Counted from the stretch's first letter, positions 33,427 to 45,760 are shown. The stretch is 64,000 nucleotides of DNA from Forficula auricularia (GCA_024734495.1 JALMQS010000816.1:4997580-5061579); one strand, 5' to 3'. Translations and numbers: made by a program. Notes: generated by a model from the letters alone, not told the origin.

Positions 33427-34061
33427 AAGAAACCCAGAAATTTTTTTTTTTTTTTGTCGACCTGTTTTTATCCTTTTGTCGAGATACAGAATCGTTTCAT
33501 ACCGCTTAGTTGATCTGCCCTTTTCATATCCAGAGACTTCTTCCTTATGTTTATTATTTTAAAAGTACATATTCTCAGATTTAAAATATATTCTCAAATT
33601 TAAAAAGTGATGTGTTATTTAACTAATATTAATTAGATATTTGATTTTTAAAATGCTTTGAATATTTCGTAATTAAAACTTCTTTTATTATTACTTTTTT
33701 AAGTGAATATACGGTTATTAATAATTTCCGACTAGTTCAACCAGTTAAATTATCTGCCACTAATTCAATTAAAATAGACATCCGTATATTATTTACGTAA
33801 ATAAATACTAACTAAATTACTCTGGTTGAATTATCTCTCTCTCTCTGCAATTTATTGGATATCTACAATATTCAAAGAGATCACACAACAATCTGGAAAA
33901 CTCTCTCCCTACTAGCTCCTTTCCCGGGTACAATTAAATTGACTTAAGCTCCCGAGGGCCAAAGTAATTCCAATAGGTTTATAATATTATTGCCTTGAAC
34001 ATATCGAAGTACAAATTTTAAGTTGAGTGTGGTGATCTAGTGATCCACGCGAAATTATATA
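33427..34061. other. AT-rich spacer, no gene seen
   Basis: Nothing recognised apart from a short TCTCTCTCTC run at 33833-33845. Confidence 0.35.
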
Positions 34062-34942
34062 TCACCAGCTGCAAGGCCCGCCTTCGGCGGCCCTTTTGCT
34101 ATCCAGGGGGCACGCCCTCTAGACCCTAGCCCTCGAACCCCACTCTCAGCCCCCACCCCCACCCCCGCACCATGCGCCCGTTCCCAACCCCCGCCCCCAC
34201 ACCACAACCCACACCCCACCCACCTCGGACCCCGCTCCCCATCCTCCCCGGATCCCACCCCGTGCCCTCCAACCCTGCGCACCACACTCCCGCATACCCC
34301 CCACCCCCGCTATGCCCCCTGCACCCCCACCCTACTCCACCTAACTCCTCACCCCACCCCCATTCCACCCCCGCACCCACCCTCCGCACCCAGTTTTTGC
34401 ATTTCTAGCCTTCTAGTGACCCACAGATTATGTATACAAAATTTGTTTGAGTTTGGCCTCATTTTTTCACCATCCCCCCCTTTTTGGGTGGTTTTTTTGG
34501 GAAAGTTTTTTTAAACAAAAGTTGTCAGAAATCACATCCCCTACAACTTTGTTTATCATAAAATTTGCCGTAGGGTTAATAGTTTAGGAGTTATTTGATA
34601 ATTTTCATTCGTGCGCCCCCCAAACCCCCTTCTGGGGTCAAAATATCAAAACGTTATATAGCTATAAACGTAAGTTAGAAGACATCTGATGTAAATATGA
34701 AATTTCATAATAATCCCTTCAGCCGTTTTTAAGTGAATCGTGAGCAACTTTTCGGAAACGACGGAAACAGACAGACAGACATCATACAGACATACAGACA
34801 TCATACAGACATACAGACATACAGGAATTTTGTTGAGGGTGTTTTCGTTCATAACTTTGCTTGAAACGTGTGCAACCAAAGTTTGGCGTGATTTGGAGCA
34901 ATGTACAGACAAAACCTTAATTTATATATATATATATAGATT
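34062..34942 (+). repeat. RTE-like dispersed element with C-rich block and TATATAGAT tail
   Basis: Starts with a GC-rich head (GGCCCGCCTTCGGCGGCCC, GGCACGCCCTCTAGACCC), followed by a 250-bp strongly C-rich, G-poor block (34120-34390), then TTTTTGCATTTCTAGCCTTC, a T-rich part, ACAGACAGACATCATACAG repeats (34768-34825) and finally TTATATATATATATATAGAT at about 34922-34942. The head relates to those at 4828 and 58505. Apparent frames in the C-rich block on both strands are low-complexity artefacts. Confidence 0.5.
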
Positions 34943-36059
34943 AGTAAAGTATTTTGATTATTTCTGAACCTTTAAGTTTATTTGTGCAATTGACTTACAC
35001 TATTTTCATATGGATTTTAATTCTAAAATAATAAAATATATTTTTATGAAAAATCTTTTAAAACACCCATCAAAATGCAAAAATAAAGTATAAATATATG
35101 TTACTTTAGTCTCACAACTAACATTATTTTCATATAGAGATGGAAAAAAATAAAAGCATGTGATAACTTTTAAGGAGATAAATATGTAGATGTTGGTTCA
35201 AGATGAAACATTTTTTAATACCATAATAAAAAATAGCTAAAATTACGAGGTGGGTTTAACATAAATTTTATGTGAAACCTACCACGTAATTTTTTTTTTA
35301 CTTAGAGAAAGTGATGTAGGTTTTATGTGAAACATGATATTAATTAATAAAGTAAATGGAATGTAGTTTCACAGTGAATGAAACACCACCAAATAATTTT
35401 AGCTAATTTTTTATTATTAAAAGCATATGAGCTAATTTTAATTAAATTTTAAGTTAAAAGTGCCTCCATTTATTTTTAGTCCAATGAGTATTGAAATATT
35501 TCGGATAACTAACACTGGAAAATGTTTTTTATATTTTTAATGAATTATATTTTGTAAACTGTGAGATTTCTTGTTATTGCTTACATTCTATTTTAGATAA
35601 ATTAAATTATAAATGTAATTAAAATAAAAAAAAAATCATAGTATTATTCATTATATTATATACCTATAAACCGCACTTTGGCTTGATAAATGCACCCGAA
35701 ATCAACGTTCTTGAAAGTTTAACAACTTAAGTTTGTTTTTAGATTGATTACTGTCTAAAACTTTATACGCTGTTTGTTTAGTCTGTCCTTTCAATTCCAA
35801 TCGGGCTGTTTGCATTTCTCGAAAAATGATTGTTATGGCCTGTAGGAGAGATAATCAAATCATATCTGCTCCATTTTTAGATAATTTATATTAAATTAAA
35901 ACATGAGATATATTTATGAACGCCCTCTTTATAAAATCAAAGCTCTCCGATGATCCCTTATATTTTTAAATTAAAAATATAAATAAAAAAAATCATGATT
36001 AATTTGTCAAATTTCCCTTTTGCTTTGAATGAAAGACAGAGTTCATTCTTATAATTGAA
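34943..36059. other. AT-rich region with one short palindrome
   Basis: At about 35220-35290 AAATTACGAGGTGGGTTT is followed by its near complement (AAACCTACCACGTAATTT), the outer sequence of the palindrome at 21401-22020. Related sequence recurs at 35390-35425 and 49090-49130. No gene. Confidence 0.4.
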
Positions 36060-36900
36060 ACGAAACTATATATTTTCAACTCTATAAAATATTCTACATA
36101 TTTAGAGATTCTTGAAAATTAGTATTTTATTTTCCTTCAAATTCTCAATTATGTTGATAAGGGTCCTCCCCCTTTGTATCAACTATCCTTAGAAGAGAGG
36201 TTTCAAAAAGTATTTTTTTCCAGATATTCAAACTAAAATATATATTTCAAACTCTTTATAATATATACTATTTAAAATGACCTTAATTTTTTGAAAATTA
36301 TTTTTTTTCTCTTGTAATTTTCAATTAAGTTGATAAGGGTCCTCTCTTTGTATTAACTACCCTTCCAAGAGAGCGTTAAAAAAGTGATTTTTTTCGAGAT
36401 ATTCAAACGAAACTATACTCTTTTAATTCTTTAATAGATATAATACTATTTAAAATGATTTTAGTTTTTAGAAAATTAATATTTTATTTTCCCTAGAAAT
36501 TTTCAAGCAAGTTGATAAGGGTCCCCTCATTGTATCAACTACCCTTCAAAGAGAGGGATCAAAAATAATTTTTTCGAGATATTCAAATAAAAATATACTC
36601 TTTTAATTCTTTATTAAATATACTATTTAAATTTAATTTAGTTCTTTGAAAATTAATGTTTTATTTTCCCTAGAAATTCTCAAGCAAGTTGATAAAGGTC
36701 ACACTTTGTATCAACTACCCTTCGAATAGAGGGTTAAAAAAAGTAATTTTTTTCGAGAAATTCGAACGAAAATATTCTCTTTTAATTCTTTAATAAATAT
36801 GGGATACCTACTATTTAAAATGAGTTTATAATTTTTGAAAATTAATATTTTTTTCCCCCTAGAAATTCTCGAGCAAGTAGCTAAGGGTTGTATATTTTAC
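36060..36900 (+). repeat. Tandem array, unit about 179 bp, 4-5 copies
   Basis: GTTGATAAGGGTC-type segments begin at 36153, 36329, 36511 and 36689, giving periods of 176-182 bp. Each unit contains TTGTATCAACTACCCTT, a purine run, TTTTTCGAGATATTCAAA, TACTATTTAAAATGA and TTTCCCTAGAAATTCTC. Copies diverge by roughly 15-20 percent. An isolated copy is at 30955-31165. It looks like a minor satellite of no coding content. Confidence 0.85.
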
Positions 36901-37680
36901 TCAAATTTTAACCTTCGTTTTTTTTTGCTTTTTTTTTACAAATTTCATTGAATATCATTTTTGTTATTTTTCAATTTTTAGGGATCCGCCTCATCTACAG
37001 CATCCATGGACCTTACGCCACTGCTACATTTATAAATACATAAATATATACAATCACACTCAGTGGCTAAAAATGATGTTCATATTTGAGATTTCAATAT
37101 ATTTTTCTCACACTCTCTGGTTAATTCAAATTTCAAATTTTGGTGGAAATAATTAGCTACTTTAACATTTGAATAAATCTTAAAAAATTTGATTCTTTCT
37201 CACTGATTTGCTTAAAAATTAATAAATAATTTATCTGTCCAACTTCTAAGGTTATATTTATTTTCCAAATGATGACTTATTTATATAAACGATTAAAATT
37301 CTCCCTTTTGTTCTACAAATAATGAATTGATGGAGAGGTAGTGCTTGCTCTAATGAATGGTACTGAATTATTATGAAACATGGAAATAGAAGCGAAACCT
37401 ATTCATTTTCAAGGGCTTCTATTTGATAAAACTTTTTGAAAAAGCTGTGTAATTGTAAACACAAACTGGGGTGCTTAAATGAAATTGACTCTCATCTACA
37501 TCGCGGTAGCAATTCAATTCCCGATGAACCCTTCACAAAATATGCATGTTGGTGAATTAGAGTAGATAAAAAATTCTTAAAGCATACTGTTAGTATAGGT
37601 AAATTAATTAAAGTAAAAGTATTTAGAGAGAAATTTTATTAGTTTTAATCTTGGAGCACAATATAAAAAAATAATAGTTT
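36901..37680. other. AT-rich spacer, no gene seen
   Basis: No repeats or frames of interest recognised. Confidence 0.35.
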
Positions 37681-37776
37681 CCCAGGTAACACACAATATC
37701 CTCAGAATATTCTAAGAAGATTTAAATGTCCTTAGAATATCCTTAGAATATTCTTAGGATATTGTGGTTACCTGGG
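37681..37776. mobile_element. 96-bp palindromic MITE with CCCAGGTAAC ends
   Basis: The left end CCCAGGTAAC, then ACAATATCCTCAGAATATTC, and the right end is the complement (GAATATTCTTAGGATATTGT, GGTTACCTGGG). The small loop is near 37728. It encodes nothing. Short elements with CCCAGGTA-type ends are common in animal genomes. Superfamily not assigned. Confidence 0.75.
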
Positions 37777-38039
37777 TTATTATTATTATTATTTTATATT
37801 TAAGGGCGCATCGACTGCTTTGGTCATTAGCATTATTATCATAATTAATTAAAACATACAGGTGGATTCATATCAAAACAGGTTTTTTTTTTTTTTTTTA
37901 TATAACTTGGAAACAAATCTTATTTAATTTTATGTTTTTATTTCAGATCCTTTAAGATTATTTTTTTTTAATATTATTTACATTATTATTTTTTTATAAT
38001 GTTTATAAATATGAACGAATGTGGGCAAATTGGTGAAGG

Positions 38040-38270
38040 AGTAAACAAATATACACATAATATGTGGACCACTAGAAAGCTAGAAATGCAAAAACCGGGT
38101 GCGGGGTGGGCTGAATGTGGGAGGTGCAGGAGGTGGGGTGCAGTTGTGGAGGATCCGGGGGTGGGAGGCGCGGTTGGGGTGGGGGTGGAGGGTGGGGGCG
38201 AGGTGCGTGGTTTCGAGGGGGGGGGGGGGCAGGGGGCGTCTACTATATATATTTGTATTTTTTTAATTTG
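38040..38270 (-). repeat. G-rich repeat (C-rich block of the 34 kb family), inverted
   Basis: Read on the minus strand it starts TACAAATATATATAGTAGAC and GCCCCC, runs through a C-rich block and ends GGTTTTTGCATTTCTAGC, as at 34390. Contains a G13 run at 38217-38229. Frames of 70-98 codons here are artefacts of composition. Confidence 0.5.
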
Positions 38271-38284
38271 ATTACCGTGCATCG

Positions 38285-38380
38285 CTCGGTGGCTCCAGGT
38301 ACTTTATTACAAATGCATACATTAATATAATCTCACTATCTTAGTTAAATATGTAAGTAGGTACCTGGCCACCGAGTGAA
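38285..38380. repeat. Small inverted repeat
   Basis: CTCGGTGGC..CCAGGTAC at 38285-38303 is inverted as GTACCTGG..CCACCGAG at 38360-38379, around a 57-base loop. Confidence 0.5.
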
Positions 38381-38564
38381 GGCCGGTAAATTTTTGCTTC
38401 ACTTAAAAGCTATATATTAATTTTATTTATAATTTAAAATTATGATAAAAAGGTCGATTTTTATTTGGATTCAATCAAGGTCCCGAAATAAAAAATTTCT
38501 CATTTGGGTTCACAGGTCAAATTTTGAAAAAAATGAAAAAGAGAGAGCCGTTTTCAAATTAAAA

Positions 38565-38650
38565 AATTACAAATATATATAGTACACGCCTCCTGTCCCC
38601 CCCGAACCCCACCCTCACACCCATCATCTTCACCCACCCCCCGTCCTCGA
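38565..38650 (+). repeat. Plus-strand partner of the 38.04-38.27 kb C-rich repeat
   Basis: ATTACAAATATATATAGTAC followed by ACGCCTCC and a C-rich run is the plus-strand form of the end at 38230-38262, so the two copies face each other across 300 bp. Confidence 0.5.
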
Positions 38651-39049
38651 TCAAACCTACATGCTTCATAGAATTCATTATACTTACATATAATATATAT
38701 TTATAGAGACAATTTAATTCATACACTAAATGTCCCATAAGCAACGGTGTTTTTGTCACTATGACAGCGAAAAAAGTTTACCCTAACTTTTCCAGCGACA
38801 AAACTGAACCTAGCTTTAAGATTCTAGTAGGCCTGTATCATCGGTGTCTAGTAACACTGACATGACAACCAACATTGTAAACAATTTTATGTCAAACTTG
38901 CATTGTATGAAAATGTCGAGATTTATCAAATATTAAATAAAATCAAATATTAAATAAACTAATTTATGTCTTAATTTTGTTAATTTTGTGATTTACGTAT
39001 TGATTCATTAAATTGTCTTACCGAAACACACTCAAGCTTGTTTTTGGGT

Positions 39050-39221
39050 CGAAGTAAACTTGATATTTTATAATTCGAGTTTTGTTGCCTTTGGGCAATT
39101 TAACTCAAAAAACTACCAGAAAAAATTACGAGTCCGTAGGACTCGTAATTTTTTCACAGGTAGTTTTTTTCGTTTAATTGCCAGGCAACAAAATTCTCAT
39201 TAAAATGTCAAGTTTACTTCG
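39050..39221. repeat. 172-bp palindrome
   Basis: Left arm CGAAGTAAACTTGATATTTT, GAGTTTTGTTGCC, AAAACTACC and AAATTACGAGTCC is followed at once by GGACTCGTAATTTTTTC and the rest of the complement to AAGTTTACTTCG. The tip is almost loopless (centre near 39134). No coding content. The surrounding 38650-39050 and 39222-40147 are AT-rich and without genes that I can see. Confidence 0.8.
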
Positions 39222-40147
39222 GCAAAAAAAAAGCTCTCGTGTAATTATAAGTGATAATTTTTTACTCGAGGGTTCTATTTTTGTCTCGTGCCCAAACTTT
39301 TTCAGGTGAGACTAAAAAAAAATGTTGTTTCCAAACGACCTATCTTAAATAGCTTGAAAGTTTTATATATGGAATTCAATTTTGGCACTAAGCAGACCAC
39401 AAAATGTTCGTTCAATTTATCCAGACAGTAACTAACTAGATAGCTTTAATGATTTTTATGAGTATGATTTTCTTCAATGAAACTAGACAGCAAGACAGTA
39501 GCCTCTCTTATTCTCTATAAACATTATGTGTGGGCATTTTATTAGTTGTTTTATATACAATAAAATGGTTTATCGATGCCGTAAAATAAAATTTATAAGG
39601 TATTAAAATAAGTATTGTCAGAATGTCTCAAAAAAATTAAATTTCTTTTTTATTGACATTCAATAGACACAAATAATTCAATACAATATTTATCTAATGT
39701 GACATCTTGTAAATATCCATTATAATTTACTTGTTACAAGATTTATCCCTAACACTTTGGGATATACTATTTTATTTTTATTTTAATTACATCTACATTA
39801 CAATTTTTTATTCGTAGCTATACATTATTTTATTATTATTTTAATTTTTACAAACATTTTTTAGGTTTTCCCCCTTACTACTAAGGGATAAAGATATTTA
39901 ACTTTTTTTTTAACAAGGAAGTGGCTTCAAGTAATACCTTGTTTATCCATTATCATAGATCTAGAAAGCTAAGCAAGATGTATTGTAGTAAAATCTGGAA
40001 ATGAGCGACTTTTGGTTACTTACATTGGTTCCATTGCTAATTGTCTTACTTCCATTAGAGTAGATTTGATTGAGGAAGTCTAAAGAAAGTCTCTTAGGCA
40101 TAGTATAGCCCCTATCACCGTCCTAAATTCTGATTTTCGATTACTCT

Positions 40148-41090
40148 TTTTAACCGACTTCAAAAAAGGAGGAGGTTCTCTATTCGACTGATTTTTTTTT
40201 TGTCTATGTTACCTCATATCTCAGCCAATTGTGGACCAATTTTGAAAAAAAATTTGCATTGGGTTCAGTCTAGCTTCCGATTGGTCCCGTTTTTTTCATT
40301 GGTATTAGACCTTTTTTGTTAGGCTTGTTCAGGCCTAACTTCTTTGTTTATGAACCGATTTCGATGATTCTTTTTTTATTGGAAAGGGGGTATCTTAGGG
40401 ATGGTGTCATATTAATTTGGGCAAGTTCTGATGATATGATCAACGACGAAATAACGTAAATCTCCAATTCTTATGAGCAAATAATCGAAATTATCATAAA
40501 TAAAATCTTTTATAAAAAAATCTTATAACATTCATTTAAAACCCGCAAACGTTTCGAGAGAATTTCTATATTTATGAATTGAATTTAATTATCATTTTCT
40601 GATTCATTCACACGACGCTTTCTCTTACGAGATGGATACAAAGTATTATCTTAAGTCACTATTAATAACATCACTAAAAATAGAAAAATAAAAATAATTT
40701 TTATAAAAAAAATAAAACCGACTTCAAAAAAATTAAATGCAACAAATAAAATAATAAAAACTTAAAATTAAAATAAAATACACTAAAAGGTATAAAATAA
40801 TTATCTTATTTAGTTACAAATAAACGACGAAATATTAACATGAAACTACTTTTTGAAGTCGGTGGCAAACATGTAGATTTTATTAATCGCACTTGAGGGA
40901 TCTTACTTAGTAGGTTTGGTGGGTACGCTCGCTTATAGGTATAGTTTGTTTGGCACTGACTTCAAAAAGTAATTTCATGTTAATATTTCGTCGTTTAGTT
41001 GTAGCTAAATAAGATAATTATTTTATACCTTTTAGTGGATTTCATTTTATTTGTTGCATTTAAGTTTTTTAAGTCGGTTTTTTTTTTATA
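40148..41090 (-). mobile_element. CCGACTTC element, copy 3 (inverted)
   Basis: Starts TTTAACCGACTTCAAAAAAG and GAGGAGG at 40148, runs through GGTTCAGTCTAGCTTCCGAT and TAATTTGGGCAAGTTCTGAT, and ends with the terminal palindrome (about 40715-41085). Same order as copies 1 and 2 in the opposite orientation. Confidence 0.7.
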
Positions 41091-42286
41091 ATTAGGATTG
41101 AAAGAGTCAATCCTGAATGCTACATACCTTCTTGAAATCTTATCTTAAAAAAATAATATATGTATATGACATGGATACAAGAAGGTGCTGCAAGAAAAAG
41201 TTTCAGCCCTCAGAATTGTCTCATAAAAGAAAATATTAAGAAATTAGGGAAGAGCAGAAATTTTTGTGAACCTTAATTTTATAAGACTTCACATAGATAA
41301 AGGTAAATAGTAGATTCTGGTCTCTAGAAACCTGAGGGATAAACGAATTGATGAAAGAGTTTACTCGACTTTTTTTACTTTTACCTTTTAGACATGTTTA
41401 TAAATCGCGAATCTATCCAAAGACCCTTCAAAAACTTTAAATCTAAAACAATTCACAATAGGTACTTTTTTCACTACCATTTATTATTATTTTAAAGAAC
41501 TCAAGAGAAAATCTTAATAATTCCTTTGGTACTTTATCATTAAAAAATTATACTTTTTAGCACTCTGAATCCTTATTAAAAAACAGAATACTGATACAGT
41601 GAAACCACTCAAATCGGAACTAAAGTTACAATAAAAGACGTTATTTACTGGATTGCAGAATCGTAGCCAAATACAAGTGTGAACTTACTGCAGAGATCTT
41701 GGAAGAAGCTTTTGCCTAGCCTCGAATTCGAGAAAACACCTACCCAAACTTAAATTTGTCCAAAAAAACTCGTTCGGTTTTCCCGGGATTTCGGATTTCG
41801 GGGGTTCCTATTTGAGGGGTTTAACTGTATTTGATAAGACCTCATTGCCTAGTTGCCTGTCTCTATGTAGATATCACGTAAATTAAATCTAAAGCTAGAA
41901 AGTTGAAATTTATCTAATATCTAGATTTTGATGATCTACAGAATCTTATAGAAAATATAAAAAAATATGCTTTTGCTCTGTAGAAGAAAAAAAATCATCG
42001 AGCTATAAACAATATTTTTGGTCTTTTAAAATTCTCCTTCTTTTCTTTGAGCAAGGCACTAATTTATTTTAAAAATGCTATAGATGCAAGAAGAGAATAG
42101 ATAGAACAAGAAAACGCAACTGTCTGAATTGACTGTTCCATGTGAACTTGGGTTTTAGCATAGTTTTAGGAATAATTTAAGGCAAGATTCGTAACTGTTT
42201 AAGTCATAGGAAAAAAATATACGTAATGACGAATGATTTGGTTCGATTTGTTTACAAATTGAAGGCTGAGTGGTGTTTTTCATTTC
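41091..42286. other. AT-rich spacer, no gene seen
   Basis: No recognisable repeat or open frame of note. Confidence 0.35.
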
Positions 42287-42990
42287 TTTTTACTTTATCC
42301 AATGCAAAGCATGGGTAAAGTATTGCAATCGCTCTCGGGGCAAGCGTGGCTTCAAAGGGTCCTCAGGCAAAGACTACGGAACCCATGGACTCAATTAAAG
42401 TCACAAATTGTAGTATTCAATTAGGTTGAATTTTAGCACGTGACGGTTTTGCCAAAAATTACATGGGGTCTCGTCGAGAGGCCAAAAAGTGCGATTTTTT
42501 CATTTAGTGCGTGCGTATGGATGGATGTATGTATGTTATCGCTTTTTTGGCCCACGATTTTTTCCACACCGTTGCACCGATTGAAATGAAATTGAAAACC
42601 TACCATTAGTTTAACAAAATGAAGCGCTGATTAGTTTTTGGTACATATCGGCCCACAAACATTAGTACTTTATTTCGGTACTTTTTTAGTTTTTTCTAAA
42701 TATCTTGAAAATGACTTAACCAATTTTGATGAAATTTAATATCCTAATTAAATACCTTGGGGACCACAAAAAAGGTTAAATAAAGTTTTTAGTAAAATTA
42801 TATTTTAAAGTACTTTACTCCAGAGTAAGATCGTACTTTTTTTAAATTCTTTATTATTCTATTTTAATCAAGGACCGCAAATATGCAGTGATATATGATT
42901 AATAATATAGGAATAAAAATATTGATAATTCAAATGACTTTGGATAAAGTTTAGCAACGATCCGTTGCAGTTTATTTTTTAATGCAAACA
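42287..42990 (+). repeat. TACTTTATCC repeat, copy 2 (longest)
   Basis: Starts TACTTTATCCAATGCAAAGC and continues with AGTCACAAATTGTAGTATTC, GCACGTGACGGTTTTGCC, GTGCGTGCGTATGGATGG, AAGCGCTGATTAGTTTTTGG and AGCAACGATCCGTTGCAG at its end. It contains the middle section that is deleted in the 26.6 kb copy and found alone at 45486-45760. Confidence 0.6.
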
Positions 42991-43864
42991 ATGCAAGAAA
43001 ACTTACATTCACGAGGTGCATCATCTTTAAAAATATTAGACAAAGACAGGATGTGTAGATGTAGGACATTATTTATAAAATTTAAAGAACAAATGAAATG
43101 TTTTTTCTTTTTTTGAAATTAAACAAAAAATATTACAACGTTTCTCTTTTTTCGGTTATATTTAAATAAATAAAACGGGACCCTATTGATGTCGTAACAA
43201 ATGTCTGTCTGTTCTTCTGTCAGATCATTGTAGCTCGTAAATAGGATAAAAACTTGAAATTTAGAAGTTATTTATTTCTTCATCTTCTAAATATAAATCC
43301 ATTCATTGTTTTATTTTCATTATAATTTTTATATAAAACATAATGAAATATTATTTAATCATAATACATATGTACTCGTAATATGTGTCAAATAAAACTT
43401 TTTGTATTGTCCGTGTGTTTTAAATATTATTTGATTCAGTTCATGTTTGTAGGCTCTGGCAGTGGTGTGTAAAGCTAATTGGTTCATTGAGTGTCGTGGT
43501 TAGCCAATTGGGTTCATTCCAGCCCCCGTCCCGCCTGTCCTACATGAGTAAGCGATTGCGATTCATTCGCTTGGCAAACCTTGAGACCCCTTCACATTAG
43601 CCCACATTTCCAATTATATTATTATTTGTGGGTTATAATAAAAAATATTGTGGCTTGCTTGAGCAAACCACACATGACTTTCATTAATAACAAAGCAACA
43701 TTAAAATAATATTAGAGTAATTAAAAGTAGGATTGAATGTAAATTTATTTATTTGCATTTTGTACTTGAATAGACAGATTAAAAAAAACTTATACTCCCA
43801 AACAAGGACCGCTCTGACATGATCTGAATTCATGACCTTTCTAAATCTTATCCAATAGCTGCGC
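42991..43864. other. AT-rich spacer, no gene seen
   Basis: A GC-richer part at 43440-43610 was inspected and contains no frame or repeat I recognise. Confidence 0.35.
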
Positions 43865-44270
43865 CAGGGTTGGGCGAGGTGTGGCGACCGCCCAACTCAA
43901 ATTGCTCTCGCCCAACCTGCTAAAATGAGCAATTGATAAAAAATATTGAAACACCGATCTGATAAAATTATTTAAAGACCATTATGTCACAAGAGAGGCT
44001 TACAGATTTAGGAATTTTGTACATTGAAAAAAATAAAGTAAAATCATTGAATATAGATCTTCTCTTCGGTAATGCAAGGGTCTTTCGAGATCCATAGGGG
44101 CTACATCTTTACTGGTGCACCCCTTCTTGCATTCGATTGCATTAAAAAAAAAAAAAAAAAGTTGTAAATTATTTTGCCACTAAACATAATAATAGAAATA
44201 TAGATGTAATGTTTTAATGATTACTGTTCTATAAACAAGCGGCAAGCAGCCCACGGGTTGGACAGTCCTG
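43865..44270. mobile_element. Possible hAT-like element with CAGGGTTGGGC and GTCCTG ends
   Basis: The left end CAGGGTTGGGCGAGG and the right end GGGTTGGACAGTCCTG are loosely inverted, in the style of the hAT-like elements at 51367 and 53737 (CAGGGGTG...). No target duplication was found, so this is tentative. A short LINE copy lies within it. Confidence 0.3.
44060..44161 (+). mobile_element. Very short copy of the 59.6 kb LINE (3' UTR plus poly-A)
   Basis: About 85 bp of the 3' UTR (CTTCGGTAATGCAAGGGTC, CTTTACTGGTGCACCCC, TTGCATTCGATTGCATT) followed by A17. Typical of extreme 5' truncation during LINE insertion. The similarity to the intact LINE is nearly complete, so it is recent. Confidence 0.88.
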
Positions 44271-44708
44271 GTGTAGAGAATGATTTGGCGCCTCTGAATA
44301 AAAACTACTTGGTCGAGAGTATAAATACTAGCTCTTCGAGCAGAAGACACGGATAGAAGCTACCACGTGATTTGTTTCAGTAATTATTTAACCTTAAGGC
44401 CTGTTTCACACATATCGTCGGCTTAGTCTAAAACTACTAACTCCGTTTTTATCATATGTATATGACATATTAATAATGTTCGAAAGAAAAAGAGATGCAG
44501 CATCGTCCAAGTAAAACTGCTACTTAAAATTACGATCTTAAGTTGTTGAAAAAAAATGCGAAAAATATTTTTTTCCATAACAACAATATTAAATTTTGTT
44601 CGTTTTTACCTCCCCTGTAAAATTTCCTTGTTGTGAGTTAACAGGTTTACTCTCTAATAAGGCGACGATATGCTGTTCCATTACACATACACGGTTCTCA
44701 TACGGATC

Positions 44709-45092
44709 ATATTAGATAAATTTTAATTTTCCTCATTAATATATCAAAGAATAATTGATACGTCAACGAGGATTATTTTGACCGCGCTGATTTGAAAAAA
44801 AGATATTTTTATCTCGCGAGACTACTGCGGATTACGCTATTGGAGTCTACGGAGTATTAAGTCTGGACCAAGAGAGAAAAAGATGTGATCCACTTAGCTA
44901 CAATCCAACGTCATTTCGCTTATAGCCCGCTAGACATTCGGATGGATCACCAAGTGAATTTGAAATCTCAGATGTTATTAGTCTCGCAGATAAAAATATT
45001 TTTTTTCAAATCAGCGCGGTCAAAATAATCCTCGTTGACGTATCAATTATTCTTTGATATATTAATGAGGAAAATTAAAATTTATTTAATAT
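44709..45092. repeat. Inverted repeat with about 110-bp arms
   Basis: The left arm (TAATATATCAAAGAATAATT, GATACGTCAACGAGG, GACCGCGCTGATTTG) is repeated as its complement at 44985-45092. A 165-bp, less AT-rich loop lies between. The right arm abuts the Harbinger transposase fragment, so the pair may be part of a rearranged Harbinger element. Confidence 0.75.
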
Positions 45093-45176
45093 CATTATTT
45101 AGATTCGCGATTGAATCAAATGTAGAAAACCTTCAGGATCATATTAGGTTTTTTTTTCGTACACTTAGTACTGATC

Positions 45177-45380
45177 ATGGAGAGAAAGCAAGTTGTTGCC
45201 ATGTTGTCTCTCTATAGGAAAATTAAAAAACGAAGGAGGAATAATAGAATTCATTGTGAGCATCCTCTCATCACTTTACGGCAGAATTTTGGAGCATTCT
45301 ATGCTTTACCCTTGAAGGGTAAAATTAAAACCGGGAAATTGGGGCAGGATTTGGGTTGGATCTGTTGGGGTTTAGTTTGA
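45177..45380 (+). pseudogene. PIF/Harbinger-type transposase N-terminal fragment
   Basis: The frame starts MERKQVVAMLSLYRKIKKRR and continues NNRIHCEHPLITLRQNFGAF, a pattern of basic residues then W/HP..., R and GxF/Y-x-L that resembles the N-terminus of HARBI1-like transposases, just before the helix-turn-helix. After FYAL the similarity ends and the frame drifts into unrelated sequence to 45380. The DDE catalytic region is missing, so it is a dead remnant. The assignment is from pattern memory and moderately sure. Confidence 0.5.
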
Positions 45381-45485
45381 TTTGGTTGAGCGTATGGGTC
45401 ACTGCCTTGATGTTTGTGGCTAGAGCAAAGGTCAAGCATGAGGAGGACTATCCCCAAGTGTTTGCGGGTTTGGGGTTGGAGTTGA

Positions 45486-45760
45486 TTCAAATGAAATTGA
45501 AAACCTACCATTAGTTTAACAAAATGAAGCGCTGATTAGTTTTTGGTACATATCGGCCCACAAACATTAGTACTTTATTTCAGTACTTTTTTAGTTTTTT
45601 CTAAATATCTTGAAAATGACTTAACCAATTTTGATGAAATTTAATATCCTAATTAAGTACCTTGGGGTCCACAAAAAAGGTTAAATAAAGTTTTTAGTAA
45701 AATTATATTTTAAAGTACTTTACTCTAGAGTAAGAGAGTACTTTTTTTAATTTTTTAAAT
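45486..45760 (+). repeat. Internal piece of the TACTTTATCC repeat
   Basis: Nearly identical to 42584-42850 (TGAAATTGAAAACCTACC, AAGCGCTGATTAGTTTTTGG, TTTGATGAAATTTAATATCC). High identity between these two copies suggests a recent event. Confidence 0.65.

Noticed and set aside
34055..34408. Pro- or Gly-rich proteins on both strands of the C-rich block
   Set aside because: They are produced by low-complexity composition. Overlapping frames on both strands are equally open.
36060..36900. CRISPR-like array
   Set aside because: The repeats are long, divergent and without unique spacers. The host is eukaryotic.
37986..38330. Frames in the G-rich repeat at 38 kb
   Set aside because: Same low-complexity artefact, overlapping on both strands.
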